This document shows, one piece after another, positions 1 to 9,205 of a stretch of DNA of 64,000 nt. Within the stretch, counting starts at the first letter, position 1. Every line of letters begins with the position of its first letter. The translations under genes were made by a program, and so were the position numbers. Origin of the DNA: Dyella sp. M7H15-1 (GTDB taxonomy: Bacteria > Pseudomonadota > Gammaproteobacteria > Xanthomonadales > Rhodanobacteraceae); NCBI RefSeq assembly GCF_004114615.1, contig NZ_CP035300.1:2852001-2916000 (forward strand), in the 5' to 3' direction. Below the pieces are notes generated by a model. The model was not told where the DNA came from. It ran no database searches and was given only the letters and a program-made list of their open reading frames with translations.

Positions 1-332
1 GGACGGTTTCCGGCGGGCTGGTGGTGCCGTCGCAAGCCGTGCAGCGCGGTCCGGATGGCGATTTCGTCTACAAGCTGCAGGCGGATCAGACCGTGGCCAT
101 GCAACCGGTGACGGTGGCCGGTGAAGTCGGCGACAGCCACGTGATGGTGAGCAAGGGCCTGGACGAAGGCGACCAGGTCGTCACTGAAGGTCAGTTCCGC
201 CTCAAGCCGGGTAGCAAGGTGCAGGCACTCAAGCCGGGCGAAGTGCCGGCAGCCCCCGCGGCTTCGGAGGCTGACAAGAAAAAGTGGAAGCAGCAGGGTG
301 GCGGTCGCCGCGGCGGTGGTGGCGGTGGTTGA
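1..332 (+). CDS. RND efflux periplasmic adaptor, C-terminal end (MdtA-like), partial
   Basis: The reading frame is open from the window edge (frame starting at base 3), so only the last ~110 residues are present. They match the membrane-proximal end of RND adaptor (membrane fusion) proteins: a VVPSQAVQRG segment, then beta strands ending in GQFRLKPGSKV. Such adaptors link an inner-membrane RND pump to an outer-membrane TolC-type channel. The tail is unusual, a Lys/Gln stretch followed by GGGRRGGGGGG, and is low-complexity. Two RND pump genes follow on the same strand, which supports an mdtABC-type operon. The 5' part and start codon lie outside the window. Confidence 0.85.
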   Translation, partial: TVSGGLVVPSQAVQRGPDGDFVYKLQADQTVAMQPVTVAGEVGDSHVMVSKGLDEGDQVVTEGQFRLKPGSKVQALKPGEVPAAPAASEADKKKWKQQGGGRRGGGGGG

Positions 333-351
333 TGCAGCCGACGCTTCGCTT

Positions 352-499
352 TCTCCCTTTTCGGGAGATGACTGGGGTGAGGGCAACGTCGCGCGATGTT
401 TGTTTCAGGAAAAAGCAAAAGGGCCGTGCTTAGCACAAGATCGTGTCACGCAAGGCAAGCCCGCCCCCTCACCCCAATCCTCTCCCCGGAGGGGAGAGG
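352..499. repeat. Inverted pair of REP-like palindromes between adaptor and pump genes
   Basis: The 193-bp gap between adaptor and mdtB-like gene contains two related hairpins in opposite orientation. TCTCCC/GGGAGA lies at 352-368 with a 5-nt loop and is followed by CTGGGGTGAGGGC. CCTCTCCCC/GGGGAGAGG lies at 479-499 with a 3-nt loop and is preceded by CCCCTCACCCC. This head-to-head arrangement is typical of REP doublets. Related CTCTCCCC palindromes recur at 27896-27920 and 57144-57166. Here the pair sits inside an apparent operon and may affect mRNA stability or partial termination (inference). Confidence 0.6.
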
Positions 500-525
500 G
501 AGCTGACATTTAGACGGTATTCCGC

Positions 526-3500
526 ATGGGATTCTCCACACTCTTCATCCGCCGTCCCATCGCCACCGCGCTCCTGATGGTGGCGGTGATGCTGCTTGGC
601 GTACTCGGTTATCGCGAATTGCCGGTGTCGGCACTGCCCGAGATCGAAGCGCCCAGCCTGGTGGTCACCACGCAGTATCCGGGCGCCAGTGCTTCCACCA
701 TGGCCTCGCTGGTGACCACGCCGCTTGAGCGCAATCTAGGCCAGATTTCCGGCCTCGACATGATGACCTCGGATTCATCCGCGGGCCTGTCGACCATCGT
801 GTTGCAATTCAACATGGATCGCGATATTGATATCGCGGCGCAGGATGTGCAGGCAGCGATCAACCAGGCGCGCGGCACCTTGCCCAGCACCCTGCCGTAT
901 CCGCCGGTATACAACCGCGTGAATCCGGCCGACGCGCCGATCATGACCCTGATGCTCACATCCGATAGCCGCCAGTTGCGCGACGTGAACGACTTGGCTG
1001 ACTCGATCCTCGCGCAAAAGCTATCGCAGGTGCAGGGCGTGGGCCTGGTGTCGATCGCGGGCAATGTGCGTCCGGCGGTGCGTATTCAGGTGAATCCCGC
1101 GCAGCTCGCCAATCTCGGCCTGACGATGGAAGACGTGCGCAATGCGCTCACCGAGGCCAACGTCAACGCGCCCAAGGGCACGCTCAACGGCGCCACGCAG
1201 TCCTACACTATTTCGACCAACGACCAGCTTGCCACGGCGGCCGAGTACAAGGACACCATCCTCTCCTACAACAGCAGCACCAACGCGCCAGTGCGTCTGT
1301 CCGACGTGGCCAAGGTGGTGGATGGTGTCGAAAACGATCAGCTAGCCGCCTGGGCCAATGGCAAGCCGGCCGTATTGCTGGATATCCGCCGCCAGCCGGG
1401 TGCGAACATCGTGCAGACGGTGGCGCAAATCCGCCAGATCCTGCCGCAATTGCGCAGCGTGTTGCCGGCCGACGTACATCTGGATATCTTCGCCGACCGC
1501 ACCATCACCATCCGCGCCTCGGTGGAAGATGTGCAATTCACCCTGCTGCTTACCATCGCGCTGGTGGTGGCGGTGATCTTCGTGTTCCTGCGCCGCCTGT
1601 GGGCCACGATCATTCCGTCGATAGCGGTGCCGCTATCGCTGCTCGGCACGTTCGGCGTGATGTCGTTCGCCAACATGTCGCTGGACAATCTCTCGCTGAT
1701 GGCGCTGACCGTCGCCACCGGTTTCGTGGTGGACGATGCGATCGTGATGATCGAGAACATCGTGCGCTATATCGAGCAGGGCAAGAGTGGGCAGGAAGCG
1801 GCAGAGATCGGCGCCAAGGAAATCGGCTTCACGGTGCTGTCGCTGACCGTTTCGTTGATCGCCGTATTCCTGCCGCTGCTGTTGATGCCCGGCGTCACGG
1901 GACGACTGTTCCACGAATTTGCCTGGGTGCTGGCCACCGCTGTCGTCATCTCGATGCTGGTGTCGCTGACGCTCACACCCATGATGTGCGCCTATCTGCT
2001 GCGTCCGGATGCCTTGCCGGAAGGCGAGGATGCCCACGAGCGCCATGCGGCAGCCGGCAAACGCACCGTGTGGAGTCGCACGGTGTCACTGTACGAAACC
2101 TCGCTGGATTGGGTGCTCGATCATCAGCGCTTGATGATCCTGGTCGCCGTCGTCACCATTGTGGTGACGGTCTTCCTCTACATCGTTATTCCGAAGGGTC
2201 TGTTGCCCGAACAGGACACTGGGCTGATCACGGGTGTGGTGCAGGCTGACCAGAACGTCGCCTTCCCGCAGATGGAACAGCGCACCAAGGCGGTGGCCGA
2301 CGCGCTGCAGAAAGATCCCAACGTGGCGGGCGTGGCGGCCTTTATCGGCGCCGGCTCGATCAACCCTACGCTCAACCAGGGCCAGCTCAGCATCGTGCTG
2401 AAAGATCGCAGCAAGCGCGGCAGCCTGGATAACGTGGTAGCGAGCTTGCAGAACGCGGCAGCGAATATTCCAGGCGTGGCGCTGTACTTGAAACCAGTGC
2501 AGGACGTGACGTTGGATACACGCGTTGCCGCGACCGAATACCAGTACTCGATGTCCGATGTGAATTCGGATGAGCTGGCGCAATACGCCACGCAGATGAC
2601 ACAGGCCCTGCGCGCACGGCCGGAGCTGGCGGACGTCGACAACAACCTGGCCAATCAGGGCAACGCGCTCAAGCTCACCATCGACCGCGACAAGGCCAGC
2701 ACCCTGGGCGTGCCGGTGCAGACCATCGACGACACACTGTATGACTCCTTCGGCCAGCGCCAGATTTCCACCATCTTCACCCAGTTGAACCAGTACCGCG
2801 TGGTGCTGGAGGTGGAACCGCAATTTCGTTCCAGCACCTCGCTGCTCAATCAGTTGACGGTGAAGAGCAACGGCAGTGGCGCACTTACCGGCAGCAATGC
2901 CACCACCTTCGGTCAGGCCACGTCGAGCAACTCCTCGACCGCCACCGGCATCGGCGTGGCGAACACCGGCATCATTCTCGGCGCGGGTGGCACCATTCCG
3001 CTGGCATCGCTGGTTAACGCGGAAGTGACGACGGCGCCGCTGGTGATCAGTCATCAGCAGCAACTTCCCGCAGTGACGGTTTCGTTCAACCTGGCGCCAG
3101 GCTATTCGCTGTCGCAGGCTGTCGATGCGATTCACGAGGTGGAGAAGAAACTCAACTTCCCACCCCAGGTACGCGGCCAGTTCATCGGCAAGGCGGCGGA
3201 GTTCTCCTCCTCGCTGAGCAACGAAGCCCTGTTGCTGCTCGCTTCGGTGATCGTGATCTACATCGTGCTGGGTGTGTTGTATGAAAGCTACATCCACCCG
3301 ATCACCATCATCTCCACTCTGCCGCCGGCGGGCGTGGGTGCCTTGCTGGCGCTGATCCTGTGCAACATGAGCCTGTCGGTGGACGGCATCGTGGGCATCG
3401 TGTTGCTGATCGGCATCGTGAAGAAGAACGCGATCATGATGATCGACTTCGCGATCGAGGCACAGCGGACCGGCATGAGGCCGCGCGAGGCCATCCATCG

Positions 3501-3765
3501 CGCCTGCCTGTTGCGCTTCCGCCCGATCATGATGACTACCGCGGCGGCCATGCTGGGTGCTTTGCCATTGGCGCTGGGCAATGGCATCGGCGCCGAATTG
3601 CGGCGTCCGCTTGGTGTGTCGATTGTCGGCGGCTTGCTACTGTCGCAGTTGGTGACGCTCTACACCACCCCGGTGATCTATCTATACATGGAGCGGTTCT
3701 CGGACTGGCTGGGTGAGCGCAGGGAGCGGCGCGCGCTGCGCCACGCGCAGCGTGGCGCCGTCTAA
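526..3765 (+). CDS. mdtB: RND multidrug efflux pump subunit, MdtB-like
   Basis: A 1079-residue RND (HAE1) inner-membrane proton/drug antiporter. It starts MGFSTLFIRRPIATALLMVAVML, with the usual N-terminal amphipathic helix and TM1. The intramembrane acidic pair of the proton relay is visible as VVDDAIVMIEN (D403, D404), and the C-terminal half has the VLYESYIHP and GIVKKNAIMMIDFA signatures. It is about 40 residues longer than usual. The extra length fits a Ser/Gly/Thr-rich insertion at roughly residues 780-825, in the second periplasmic loop. A second pump gene follows after 1 bp, and MdtB and MdtC are known to form heteromultimers. The substrate cannot be told from sequence. The symbol is assigned by family and gene order. 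Confidence 0.85.
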   Translation: MGFSTLFIRRPIATALLMVAVMLLGVLGYRELPVSALPEIEAPSLVVTTQYPGASASTMASLVTTPLERNLGQISGLDMMTSDSSAGLSTIVLQFNMDRDIDIAAQDVQAAINQARGTLPSTLPYPPVYNRVNPADAPIMTLMLTSDSRQLRDVNDLADSILAQKLSQVQGVGLVSIAGNVRPAVRIQVNPAQLANLGLTMEDVRNALTEANVNAPKGTLNGATQSYTISTNDQLATAAEYKDTILSYNSSTNAPVRLSDVAKVVDGVENDQLAAWANGKPAVLLDIRRQPGANIVQTVAQIRQILPQLRSVLPADVHLDIFADRTITIRASVEDVQFTLLLTIALVVAVIFVFLRRLWATIIPSIAVPLSLLGTFGVMSFANMSLDNLSLMALTVATGFVVDDAIVMIENIVRYIEQGKSGQEAAEIGAKEIGFTVLSLTVSLIAVFLPLLLMPGVTGRLFHEFAWVLATAVVISMLVSLTLTPMMCAYLLRPDALPEGEDAHERHAAAGKRTVWSRTVSLYETSLDWVLDHQRLMILVAVVTIVVTVFLYIVIPKGLLPEQDTGLITGVVQADQNVAFPQMEQRTKAVADALQKDPNVAGVAAFIGAGSINPTLNQGQLSIVLKDRSKRGSLDNVVASLQNAAANIPGVALYLKPVQDVTLDTRVAATEYQYSMSDVNSDELAQYATQMTQALRARPELADVDNNLANQGNALKLTIDRDKASTLGVPVQTIDDTLYDSFGQRQISTIFTQLNQYRVVLEVEPQFRSSTSLLNQLTVKSNGSGALTGSNATTFGQATSSNSSTATGIGVANTGIILGAGGTIPLASLVNAEVTTAPLVISHQQQLPAVTVSFNLAPGYSLSQAVDAIHEVEKKLNFPPQVRGQFIGKAAEFSSSLSNEALLLLASVIVIYIVLGVLYESYIHPITIISTLPPAGVGALLALILCNMSLSVDGIVGIVLLIGIVKKNAIMMIDFAIEAQRTGMRPREAIHRACLLRFRPIMMTTAAAMLGALPLALGNGIGAELRRPLGVSIVGGLLLSQLVTLYTTPVIYLYMERFSDWLGERRERRALRHAQRGAV

Positions 3766-3766
3766 C

Positions 3767-6700
3767 ATGAACATCTCTGGCCCCTTCATCCGTCGCCCAA
3801 TCGGCACTTCCCTACTGGCGATGGGGGTCTTTGTGATCGGCGTGATCTGCTACGCCTTGCTGGGCGTCTCGGCCCTGCCGGACATGCAGATCCCGGTGAT
3901 CTTCGTGGCCGCCAGCCAAGCCGGCGCCAGCGCCGACAACATGGCGGCCACGGTGGCCGCGCCACTGGAGCGCCACCTGGGGCAGGTGCCTGGCATTGAC
4001 ACCATGCGCTCGTCCAGTTCGCTCGGTAGCACGCAGATCCTCTTGATGTTCGATAACGGCCGCAACATCGATGATGCGGCTCGCGATGTGCAAGCGGCCA
4101 TCAACGCGGCCCAGCCGGATTTGCCCTCGGGTTTGAACAGCCCGCCAAGTTACGCGAAAGCCAACCCCAACGACGACCCGGTCATTGCCTTCGCACTGAC
4201 CTCCGATACGCAATCGGCGCGCGATCTGTACGACGTGGCCGATTCGCTGTTGGCGCAACGCCTGCGCCAGCTTACGGGTGTATCGGAGGTGGATATTCTC
4301 GGTGCTGCCACGCCGGCAGTGCGCGTTGATGTGAACCTGCGCCAGCTCAATGCGATGGGTATTTCGCCGGATCAACTGCGCAACGCGCTGACTGCCGCCA
4401 ACGTGTTCGAACCGCAAGGTTTTCTTTCCGATGGCAAGACCACCATGTCCGTGCAGGCCAACGACGCGCTGCATACCGCGAGCGACTTCGCCAACCTGGT
4501 GATCTCGACCAATGGCAAGGGCGTGCCGGTACGCCTGAAGGACATCGCCAGGGTCTACAACGGACAGCAGGACGCCTATCAGACGGCCTGGTTTCAGGGC
4601 AAGCCGGCGATCCTGATGTATGTCTACAAACAGTCCAACGCCAACATCATTGGCACGGTCGACCGCGTGAAGGCGGAAGTGCCGCTGTTGCGCGGTTTTC
4701 TGCAGCCTGGCACCACACTGACGCCGTACTTTGACGACACGCCCACCATCCGCGCATCGCTGCACGAAGTGCAGGCGACCTTGCTGATCAGCCTGGCGAT
4801 GGTGGTGCTGGTGATGGCGCTGTTCCTGCGCCGGCTTGCACCGACGATGATCGCTGCCGTGGCGGTGCCGCTGTCGCTCGCCGGTGCGGCGGTGATCATG
4901 TATGCGCTGGGTTTCACCCTCAACAACCTCACGTTGCTAGCGTTGGTGATTGCGATTGGCTTCGTGGTGGACGATGCGATCGTGGTGATCGAAAACATCA
5001 TCCGTCACATCGATCAGGGCATGACGCGTATGGATGCCGCGCTTACCGGTGCGCGCGAAATCGGCTTCACTATCGTGTCGATCACGGCTTCGCTGGTGGC
5101 GGTATTTATCCCGCTGCTGTTCATGGGCGGCATCACTGGCATGTTCTTCAAGGAATTCACCCTGACTCTGGTGGCGGCCATCGTGGTCTCCGCGCTGGTT
5201 TCGCTCACGCTTACCTCGTCGCTCTGCGGTCATTTCCTTAGTGGCCACAATGAGCCTGAAAAGCCTTCCAGGTTGGGGCATGCACTGGATCGTTTCCATG
5301 CAGGCATGCTCAAGTTCTATCAGGTATCGCTGGACTATTCGCTGCGTCATGCCTTGCTGTTTTCGTTGACGCCGTTGATGCTGATTGGGCTGACGGTGTT
5401 GATCGTGATGTCCGGCCAGATCAAGACCAGTTTGTTCCCGACCCAGGACACTGGCCTAATCCGCGGCCGCGCCACGTCGGGAGCCACGGTGTCGTTCCAG
5501 GATTCGGCCAATCGCCAGCAACGCCTGATCGACATGTTGCTGCGCGATCATGATGTCGCTGTTGTCGGCTCACGCCTGGGCAGTACGCGCCAGGGCGCAG
5601 CCGGTACTTTCGATATCCAGTTGAAGACCCACCAACAAGGCCGTAAGGACGACACCTTCGCTGTGCTGGCACGTTTGAGCGCCAAGGCAGCGCGATATCC
5701 GGATCTCAACGTGCGTCTGCGCGCCATCCAGGATCTGCCCAGTTTCGGCGGTGGCGGCACCAACCAGGGTGCGCAGTATCAGATTTCGCTGCTCGGCAAC
5801 AACTCGGTCGAGCTGGCGGAGTGGCTGCCCAAATTGGTCGACGAACTGCGCAAGCATTCCAAGCTGCGCGATGTCGGCAGCGATCTGGATACCGCCGGCT
5901 TGCAACAAAACATCGTGATCGATCGTGACAAGGCCGCGCGGTTGCAAGTTAACGTCGGCACGATCGATTCGGTGATCTACGACTCATTCGGCCAGCGCCA
6001 GGTCAGCACCATCTATTCGGATCTCAATCAATACAAAGTGGTGGTCAATGCGTTGCCTTCACAGACGGCCACGCCGAAGTCGATCGATGAAGTGCTGGTG
6101 CCTGCCGCCCATGGCACGATGGTGCGCCTGTCTGCGTTCGCGCACCAAGAGCCAGGGCTGGCTCCGACGCAAGTCACGCACATGAACCAGTATTCCACCA
6201 GGGATCTCAGTTTCAACCTGGCACCCGGCGTGAGTATGGGTGAAGCGTTGCAGATCGTGCAGGCCACCGCCAACAACATGCGTATGCCGGGCGATATCAA
6301 ACTGGATGTCGGCGGCGATTTCCGTCGCTTTAAGCAATCGCAGACCGGCGCGCTGTGGCTGATATTCGGCGCGATCGTCGTGGTCTACATCGTGCTCGGC
6401 ATTCTCTACGAAAGCCTGATCCACCCGGTCACGATTCTTTCGACCTTGCCAGCGGCCGGTGTAGGCGCGCTGCTGGCGTTGTGGTTTACCAATACCGAGT
6501 TGTCCGTGATTGCGCAGATCGCACTGGTGCTGTTGATCGGCATCGTGAAGAAAAATGCCATCATGATGATCGACTTTGCCCTGGTCGCGCAGCGCGAACA
6601 CGGCAAGACGCCGCTGGAAGCGGCGCGCGAAGCCAGCCTGGTGCGTTTCCGCCCGATCATGATGACCACCATGGTGGCCATTCTGGCTGCGGTGCCGATT

Positions 6701-6910
6701 GCGGTGGGGCTGGGCGAAGGTTCGGATCTACGCCGCCCGCTGGGTATTGCGCTGATCGGCGGCCTGATCATTTCGCAGAGCCTCACCTTGCTCAGCACAC
6801 CGGCGCTTTACGTGATCTTCTCCTGCCTCAGCGAACGCTGGGCGGCGTGGCGTACACGATCGCGCGAGCGCAAGGCCGCGCGGCGGCGTGTATGGGCGCG
6901 CGAATCCTGA
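3767..6910 (+). CDS. mdtC: RND multidrug efflux pump subunit, MdtC-like
   Basis: A 1047-residue RND pump beginning MNISGPFIRRPIGTSLLAMG. An upstream in-frame start at 3713 would overlap the previous gene by 53 bp. The ATG at 3767, one base after the mdtB-like stop, matches the normal family N-terminus and was chosen. The proton-relay pair D402/D403 is present in VVDDAIVVIEN, as is the C-terminal GIVKKNAIMMIDFA motif. The tandem RND pair with an upstream adaptor is the MdtABC layout. No TolC-like outer-membrane gene follows. The next gene is a convergent T3SS gene 30 bp away, so this marks the left boundary of the secretion cluster. Confidence 0.87.
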   Translation: MNISGPFIRRPIGTSLLAMGVFVIGVICYALLGVSALPDMQIPVIFVAASQAGASADNMAATVAAPLERHLGQVPGIDTMRSSSSLGSTQILLMFDNGRNIDDAARDVQAAINAAQPDLPSGLNSPPSYAKANPNDDPVIAFALTSDTQSARDLYDVADSLLAQRLRQLTGVSEVDILGAATPAVRVDVNLRQLNAMGISPDQLRNALTAANVFEPQGFLSDGKTTMSVQANDALHTASDFANLVISTNGKGVPVRLKDIARVYNGQQDAYQTAWFQGKPAILMYVYKQSNANIIGTVDRVKAEVPLLRGFLQPGTTLTPYFDDTPTIRASLHEVQATLLISLAMVVLVMALFLRRLAPTMIAAVAVPLSLAGAAVIMYALGFTLNNLTLLALVIAIGFVVDDAIVVIENIIRHIDQGMTRMDAALTGAREIGFTIVSITASLVAVFIPLLFMGGITGMFFKEFTLTLVAAIVVSALVSLTLTSSLCGHFLSGHNEPEKPSRLGHALDRFHAGMLKFYQVSLDYSLRHALLFSLTPLMLIGLTVLIVMSGQIKTSLFPTQDTGLIRGRATSGATVSFQDSANRQQRLIDMLLRDHDVAVVGSRLGSTRQGAAGTFDIQLKTHQQGRKDDTFAVLARLSAKAARYPDLNVRLRAIQDLPSFGGGGTNQGAQYQISLLGNNSVELAEWLPKLVDELRKHSKLRDVGSDLDTAGLQQNIVIDRDKAARLQVNVGTIDSVIYDSFGQRQVSTIYSDLNQYKVVVNALPSQTATPKSIDEVLVPAAHGTMVRLSAFAHQEPGLAPTQVTHMNQYSTRDLSFNLAPGVSMGEALQIVQATANNMRMPGDIKLDVGGDFRRFKQSQTGALWLIFGAIVVVYIVLGILYESLIHPVTILSTLPAAGVGALLALWFTNTELSVIAQIALVLLIGIVKKNAIMMIDFALVAQREHGKTPLEAAREASLVRFRPIMMTTMVAILAAVPIAVGLGEGSDLRRPLGIALIGGLIISQSLTLLSTPALYVIFSCLSERWAAWRTRSRERKAARRRVWARES

Positions 6911-6940
6911 TGTATGTTGGCAAGACTGTTCAGAGCATCC

Positions 6941-7981
6941 TTACTCCGCCAGTGTATTTCGATATTCCGTCAACGTTTCGATGATCTGTGTGCGATGCCC
7001 CGTATCGTTGAAGCATTCATCGGGCAGCAACTGAATAAGCCGCAGCAGTGCTTGCACCACCTTATAGCGTTGGTCGTCGTCCGCATCAGGCACAATGTCG
7101 GCAATGGCTTCGGGCGTCAGCCAGATCTGTTCGATCAATTCCACGATATGCCGGAGCATGGTTTCGCCGTTGAAGGCGGGTAGTGCCAGGGCATCGGCGG
7201 CCTGGTCGCAGTGCGCTTCCAGGCCGATGATGCGCAACAGTTGCTGCAGGTCGTCGATCACGGCGGCGAGGTGGCTGCCGACAATCGGCTGGCCGCTGGC
7301 GGACAGTTCGTACGAGAGCACGCGTAGCATGGTGCGCAGTTTGCGCTGTCGTTCGTCGCGCTCGCCCAGGGTGGCTAGCCATTGCGACATTTTTTGATGC
7401 TGGGCACTGGCGCGGTGGTAGAGCCGTCGCAGCTCATGCATCAGCCCTGGAGTGCATACGCCGAATTCGAGCGTGCCGAACAACGAAAGGGACATGTCGT
7501 CATCGGCGGCCAGCTCGGCCAACGCGTCTTGCATACGCCGACGCAGAAGCCCGTTGGGTTTGCCGCGTGCGAGCGTGGCGGCCAGTAGCAGCGCAGCCTG
7601 CCCGGGATCCGGCGCTTGTTGTTGCAGCGCGGTCAGCAGGTGTGGCGACTGTTGCCAATCGTCAGGTGAATCCAGCAGGGCATCCAGGGTGATGGCCCCG
7701 ACGCTTTCTATTTCGGCGACGAGTTTGTGCGCGAGTACGCGGCCGCGCACATTCTGTTGGGTGCCGGGGCCGCCGCGCCGCGTATCGCGCAGCCGGCCGC
7801 CCAAGGCAAAGCCGAGATCTTCTTGTGTTTCGGCTAGGGCGTTGCTCTGGAACTCCAGCAGCGAGGAACGGGCTATGGCGGTGGTCGATTCCGCTGGCAG
7901 GTGCGTGTTGCCTGCTGTTTGCGTGCCGAGGTCGTTGAGCTCGGCAAGACCTCTCAGGTTGACCTGATCGAGTTTAAACAT
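6941..7981 (-). CDS. sctW: T3SS gatekeeper SctW (HrpJ/SsaL/YopN family)
   Basis: A 346-residue protein from ATG 7981 (MFKLDQVNLRGL). A longer frame to 8044 exists but would lie inside sctL. Members of this family plug the export gate and set the order of translocator and effector secretion. The sequence shows the expected mix: a polar N-terminus with SLLEFQSNALAETQEDL, then an all-helical core with HELRRLYHRASAQHQKMSQWL, and a TyeA-like C-terminal part. It is the last gene of the leftward T3SS operon and overlaps sctL by 8 bp, the same sctL-sctW order as ssaK-ssaL in SPI-2. Family assignment rests on pattern and position. Confidence 0.75.
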   Translation of the reverse strand: MFKLDQVNLRGLAELNDLGTQTAGNTHLPAESTTAIARSSLLEFQSNALAETQEDLGFALGGRLRDTRRGGPGTQQNVRGRVLAHKLVAEIESVGAITLDALLDSPDDWQQSPHLLTALQQQAPDPGQAALLLAATLARGKPNGLLRRRMQDALAELAADDDMSLSLFGTLEFGVCTPGLMHELRRLYHRASAQHQKMSQWLATLGERDERQRKLRTMLRVLSYELSASGQPIVGSHLAAVIDDLQQLLRIIGLEAHCDQAADALALPAFNGETMLRHIVELIEQIWLTPEAIADIVPDADDDQRYKVVQALLRLIQLLPDECFNDTGHRTQIIETLTEYRNTLAE

Positions 7982-8642
7982 AGGTTTGCCGCTCGCTCGC
8001 CAGTTGCGCCAGCAGTTCATGTTGCAGCACGGACAAGTCAACATGCACGTGCAGCAGATGGCTCTCCAGGCGAGCCTGTCCTTCGGTCAGTTGCTCGTCG
8101 GCAATGACGGTTATGGAGGTTGTTTCCGCGAAACTGTGCCGGGCTGCGGCCAGCGCCGAGGGCGTTACATGCAGTGCGATCTGTCCGTGCGGCAACAACT
8201 CGCCGACCTTGCGCTCGATACGGCGCATCAGCAGTTCGGTCTGGTCGTGCTTGCCGATAGTCTCCTTGAGCACTTGTGCGGTGAGGTGACGCCAGCGTAG
8301 TGAAACCTCGCGGGCGATCGCCTGTTCAAGGTTTTGCTCGGCGCAGAGCCACTGCACGGCTTCGGCTGCCCCGGCTTGCTGGGCTTCGCGGCGCAGTGCT
8401 TCGATCTCCTGAGCAGCTTGTCGATGGGCATCCTGCCGAATGGCGTCGGCATCCTGTCGCGCTTGCTCCAGCAAGGCGGCGGCGTCTGCATGGATGCGCT
8501 GTGCTTCGTCGTGTGCCTTCGCGATCAGGTCTGCGCAGGCTTTCCGTTCTGCCAGGGTGGCGGCGCTGATGCGCACGCCAGCGGGAAGTTCCCCGGGCAG
8601 CATGAAGAGATCGAGCCGCAATGGATTGGATGTCATAGCCAT
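7974..8642 (-). CDS. sctL: T3SS ATPase stator/regulator SctL (HrpE/YscL/FliH family)
   Basis: A 222-residue cytoplasmic protein. After a short N-terminus it has a long, highly charged Ala/Glu/Gln-rich helix (about residues 30-100: AHDEAQRIHADAA, EIEALRREAQQ), typical of the FliH/YscL coiled-coil stalk, followed by a globular C-terminal domain. This family tethers the export ATPase SctN to the sorting platform. It overlaps sctK upstream by 10 bp and sctW downstream by 8 bp, which implies translational coupling. Its partner ATPase gene is not in the window. Confidence 0.82.
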   Translation of the reverse strand: MAMTSNPLRLDLFMLPGELPAGVRISAATLAERKACADLIAKAHDEAQRIHADAAALLEQARQDADAIRQDAHRQAAQEIEALRREAQQAGAAEAVQWLCAEQNLEQAIAREVSLRWRHLTAQVLKETIGKHDQTELLMRRIERKVGELLPHGQIALHVTPSALAAARHSFAETTSITVIADEQLTEGQARLESHLLHVHVDLSVLQHELLAQLASERQTYV

Positions 8643-9205
8643 TTTCGCAGCTTGTCCAGGATAGGCATGGGCGAAGCTTTGGGCGCTTCGGCTTGAGTAG
8701 GTGCTTCAGTGGGCGACCAGAGCAAGCGCGTAGCGGCAACAGCAGGATCGTCTGCCGCGGCCAGCCAGGTCCCGCCAGCGGTGCGGGCGGTGTCGATCAG
8801 TTGCGCGGGTTCGACGCAGGCTGGCGCATCGGCGTTGGCGGGAAACAAGGTACACAGTTGCGCCAAGGTGGATTCGCCCAGTGCCTCGGCCAGCGCCAGG
8901 CGGTAAGGGCGCAGCAACAGGTAGTCCGGACAGTTCAGCGCCCACAGGCCCAGTGCGATGCACAAGGTTTCGCTGTGTTGCTCGTCATCCAGCAGCATCT
9001 GTGCTTGCGGGGTGAGCGGAGGAATGGCGCCCTGGTGGCCGAGTTGTTCGGCGATGAGTGCGTCCAGCGAAGGGCGAACCCCCGCGTGCTCGGCGTAAGG
9101 CTGTTGCCAGGCGTCCATGGACATGTGCTGCCACCAGCCGTCCGCCATCACGGCACCCGGCCGGTGCCATAGCGCATGAAGCCTCTGCTGCGCCGGGGTG
9201 ATCAT
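8633..9205 (-). CDS. sctK: T3SS sorting-platform protein SctK-like
   Basis: A 190-residue cytoplasmic protein between sctJ and sctL, exactly where SctK/YscK-type genes occur (STM1410 in SPI-2). Visible features are an N-terminal LHALWHRPG segment, a Leu-rich middle region with LALAEALGE, and a short basic C-terminus ending LRKWL. In other systems SctK links the inner-membrane ring to the SctQ pods. This family is poorly conserved, so the call leans on position, length and composition. It overlaps sctJ by 4 bp and sctL by 10 bp. Confidence 0.65.
   Translation of the reverse strand: MITPAQQRLHALWHRPGAVMADGWWQHMSMDAWQQPYAEHAGVRPSLDALIAEQLGHQGAIPPLTPQAQMLLDDEQHSETLCIALGLWALNCPDYLLLRPYRLALAEALGESTLAQLCTLFPANADAPACVEPAQLIDTARTAGGTWLAAADDPAVAATRLLWSPTEAPTQAEAPKASPMPILDKLRKWL

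Noticed and set aside
2086-3498. 470-codon open frame on the minus strand inside the MdtB-like gene
   Set aside because: Composition is His/Arg/Gln-rich with no domain pattern, and it lies fully antisense to a well-conserved RND pump; it is a shadow frame.
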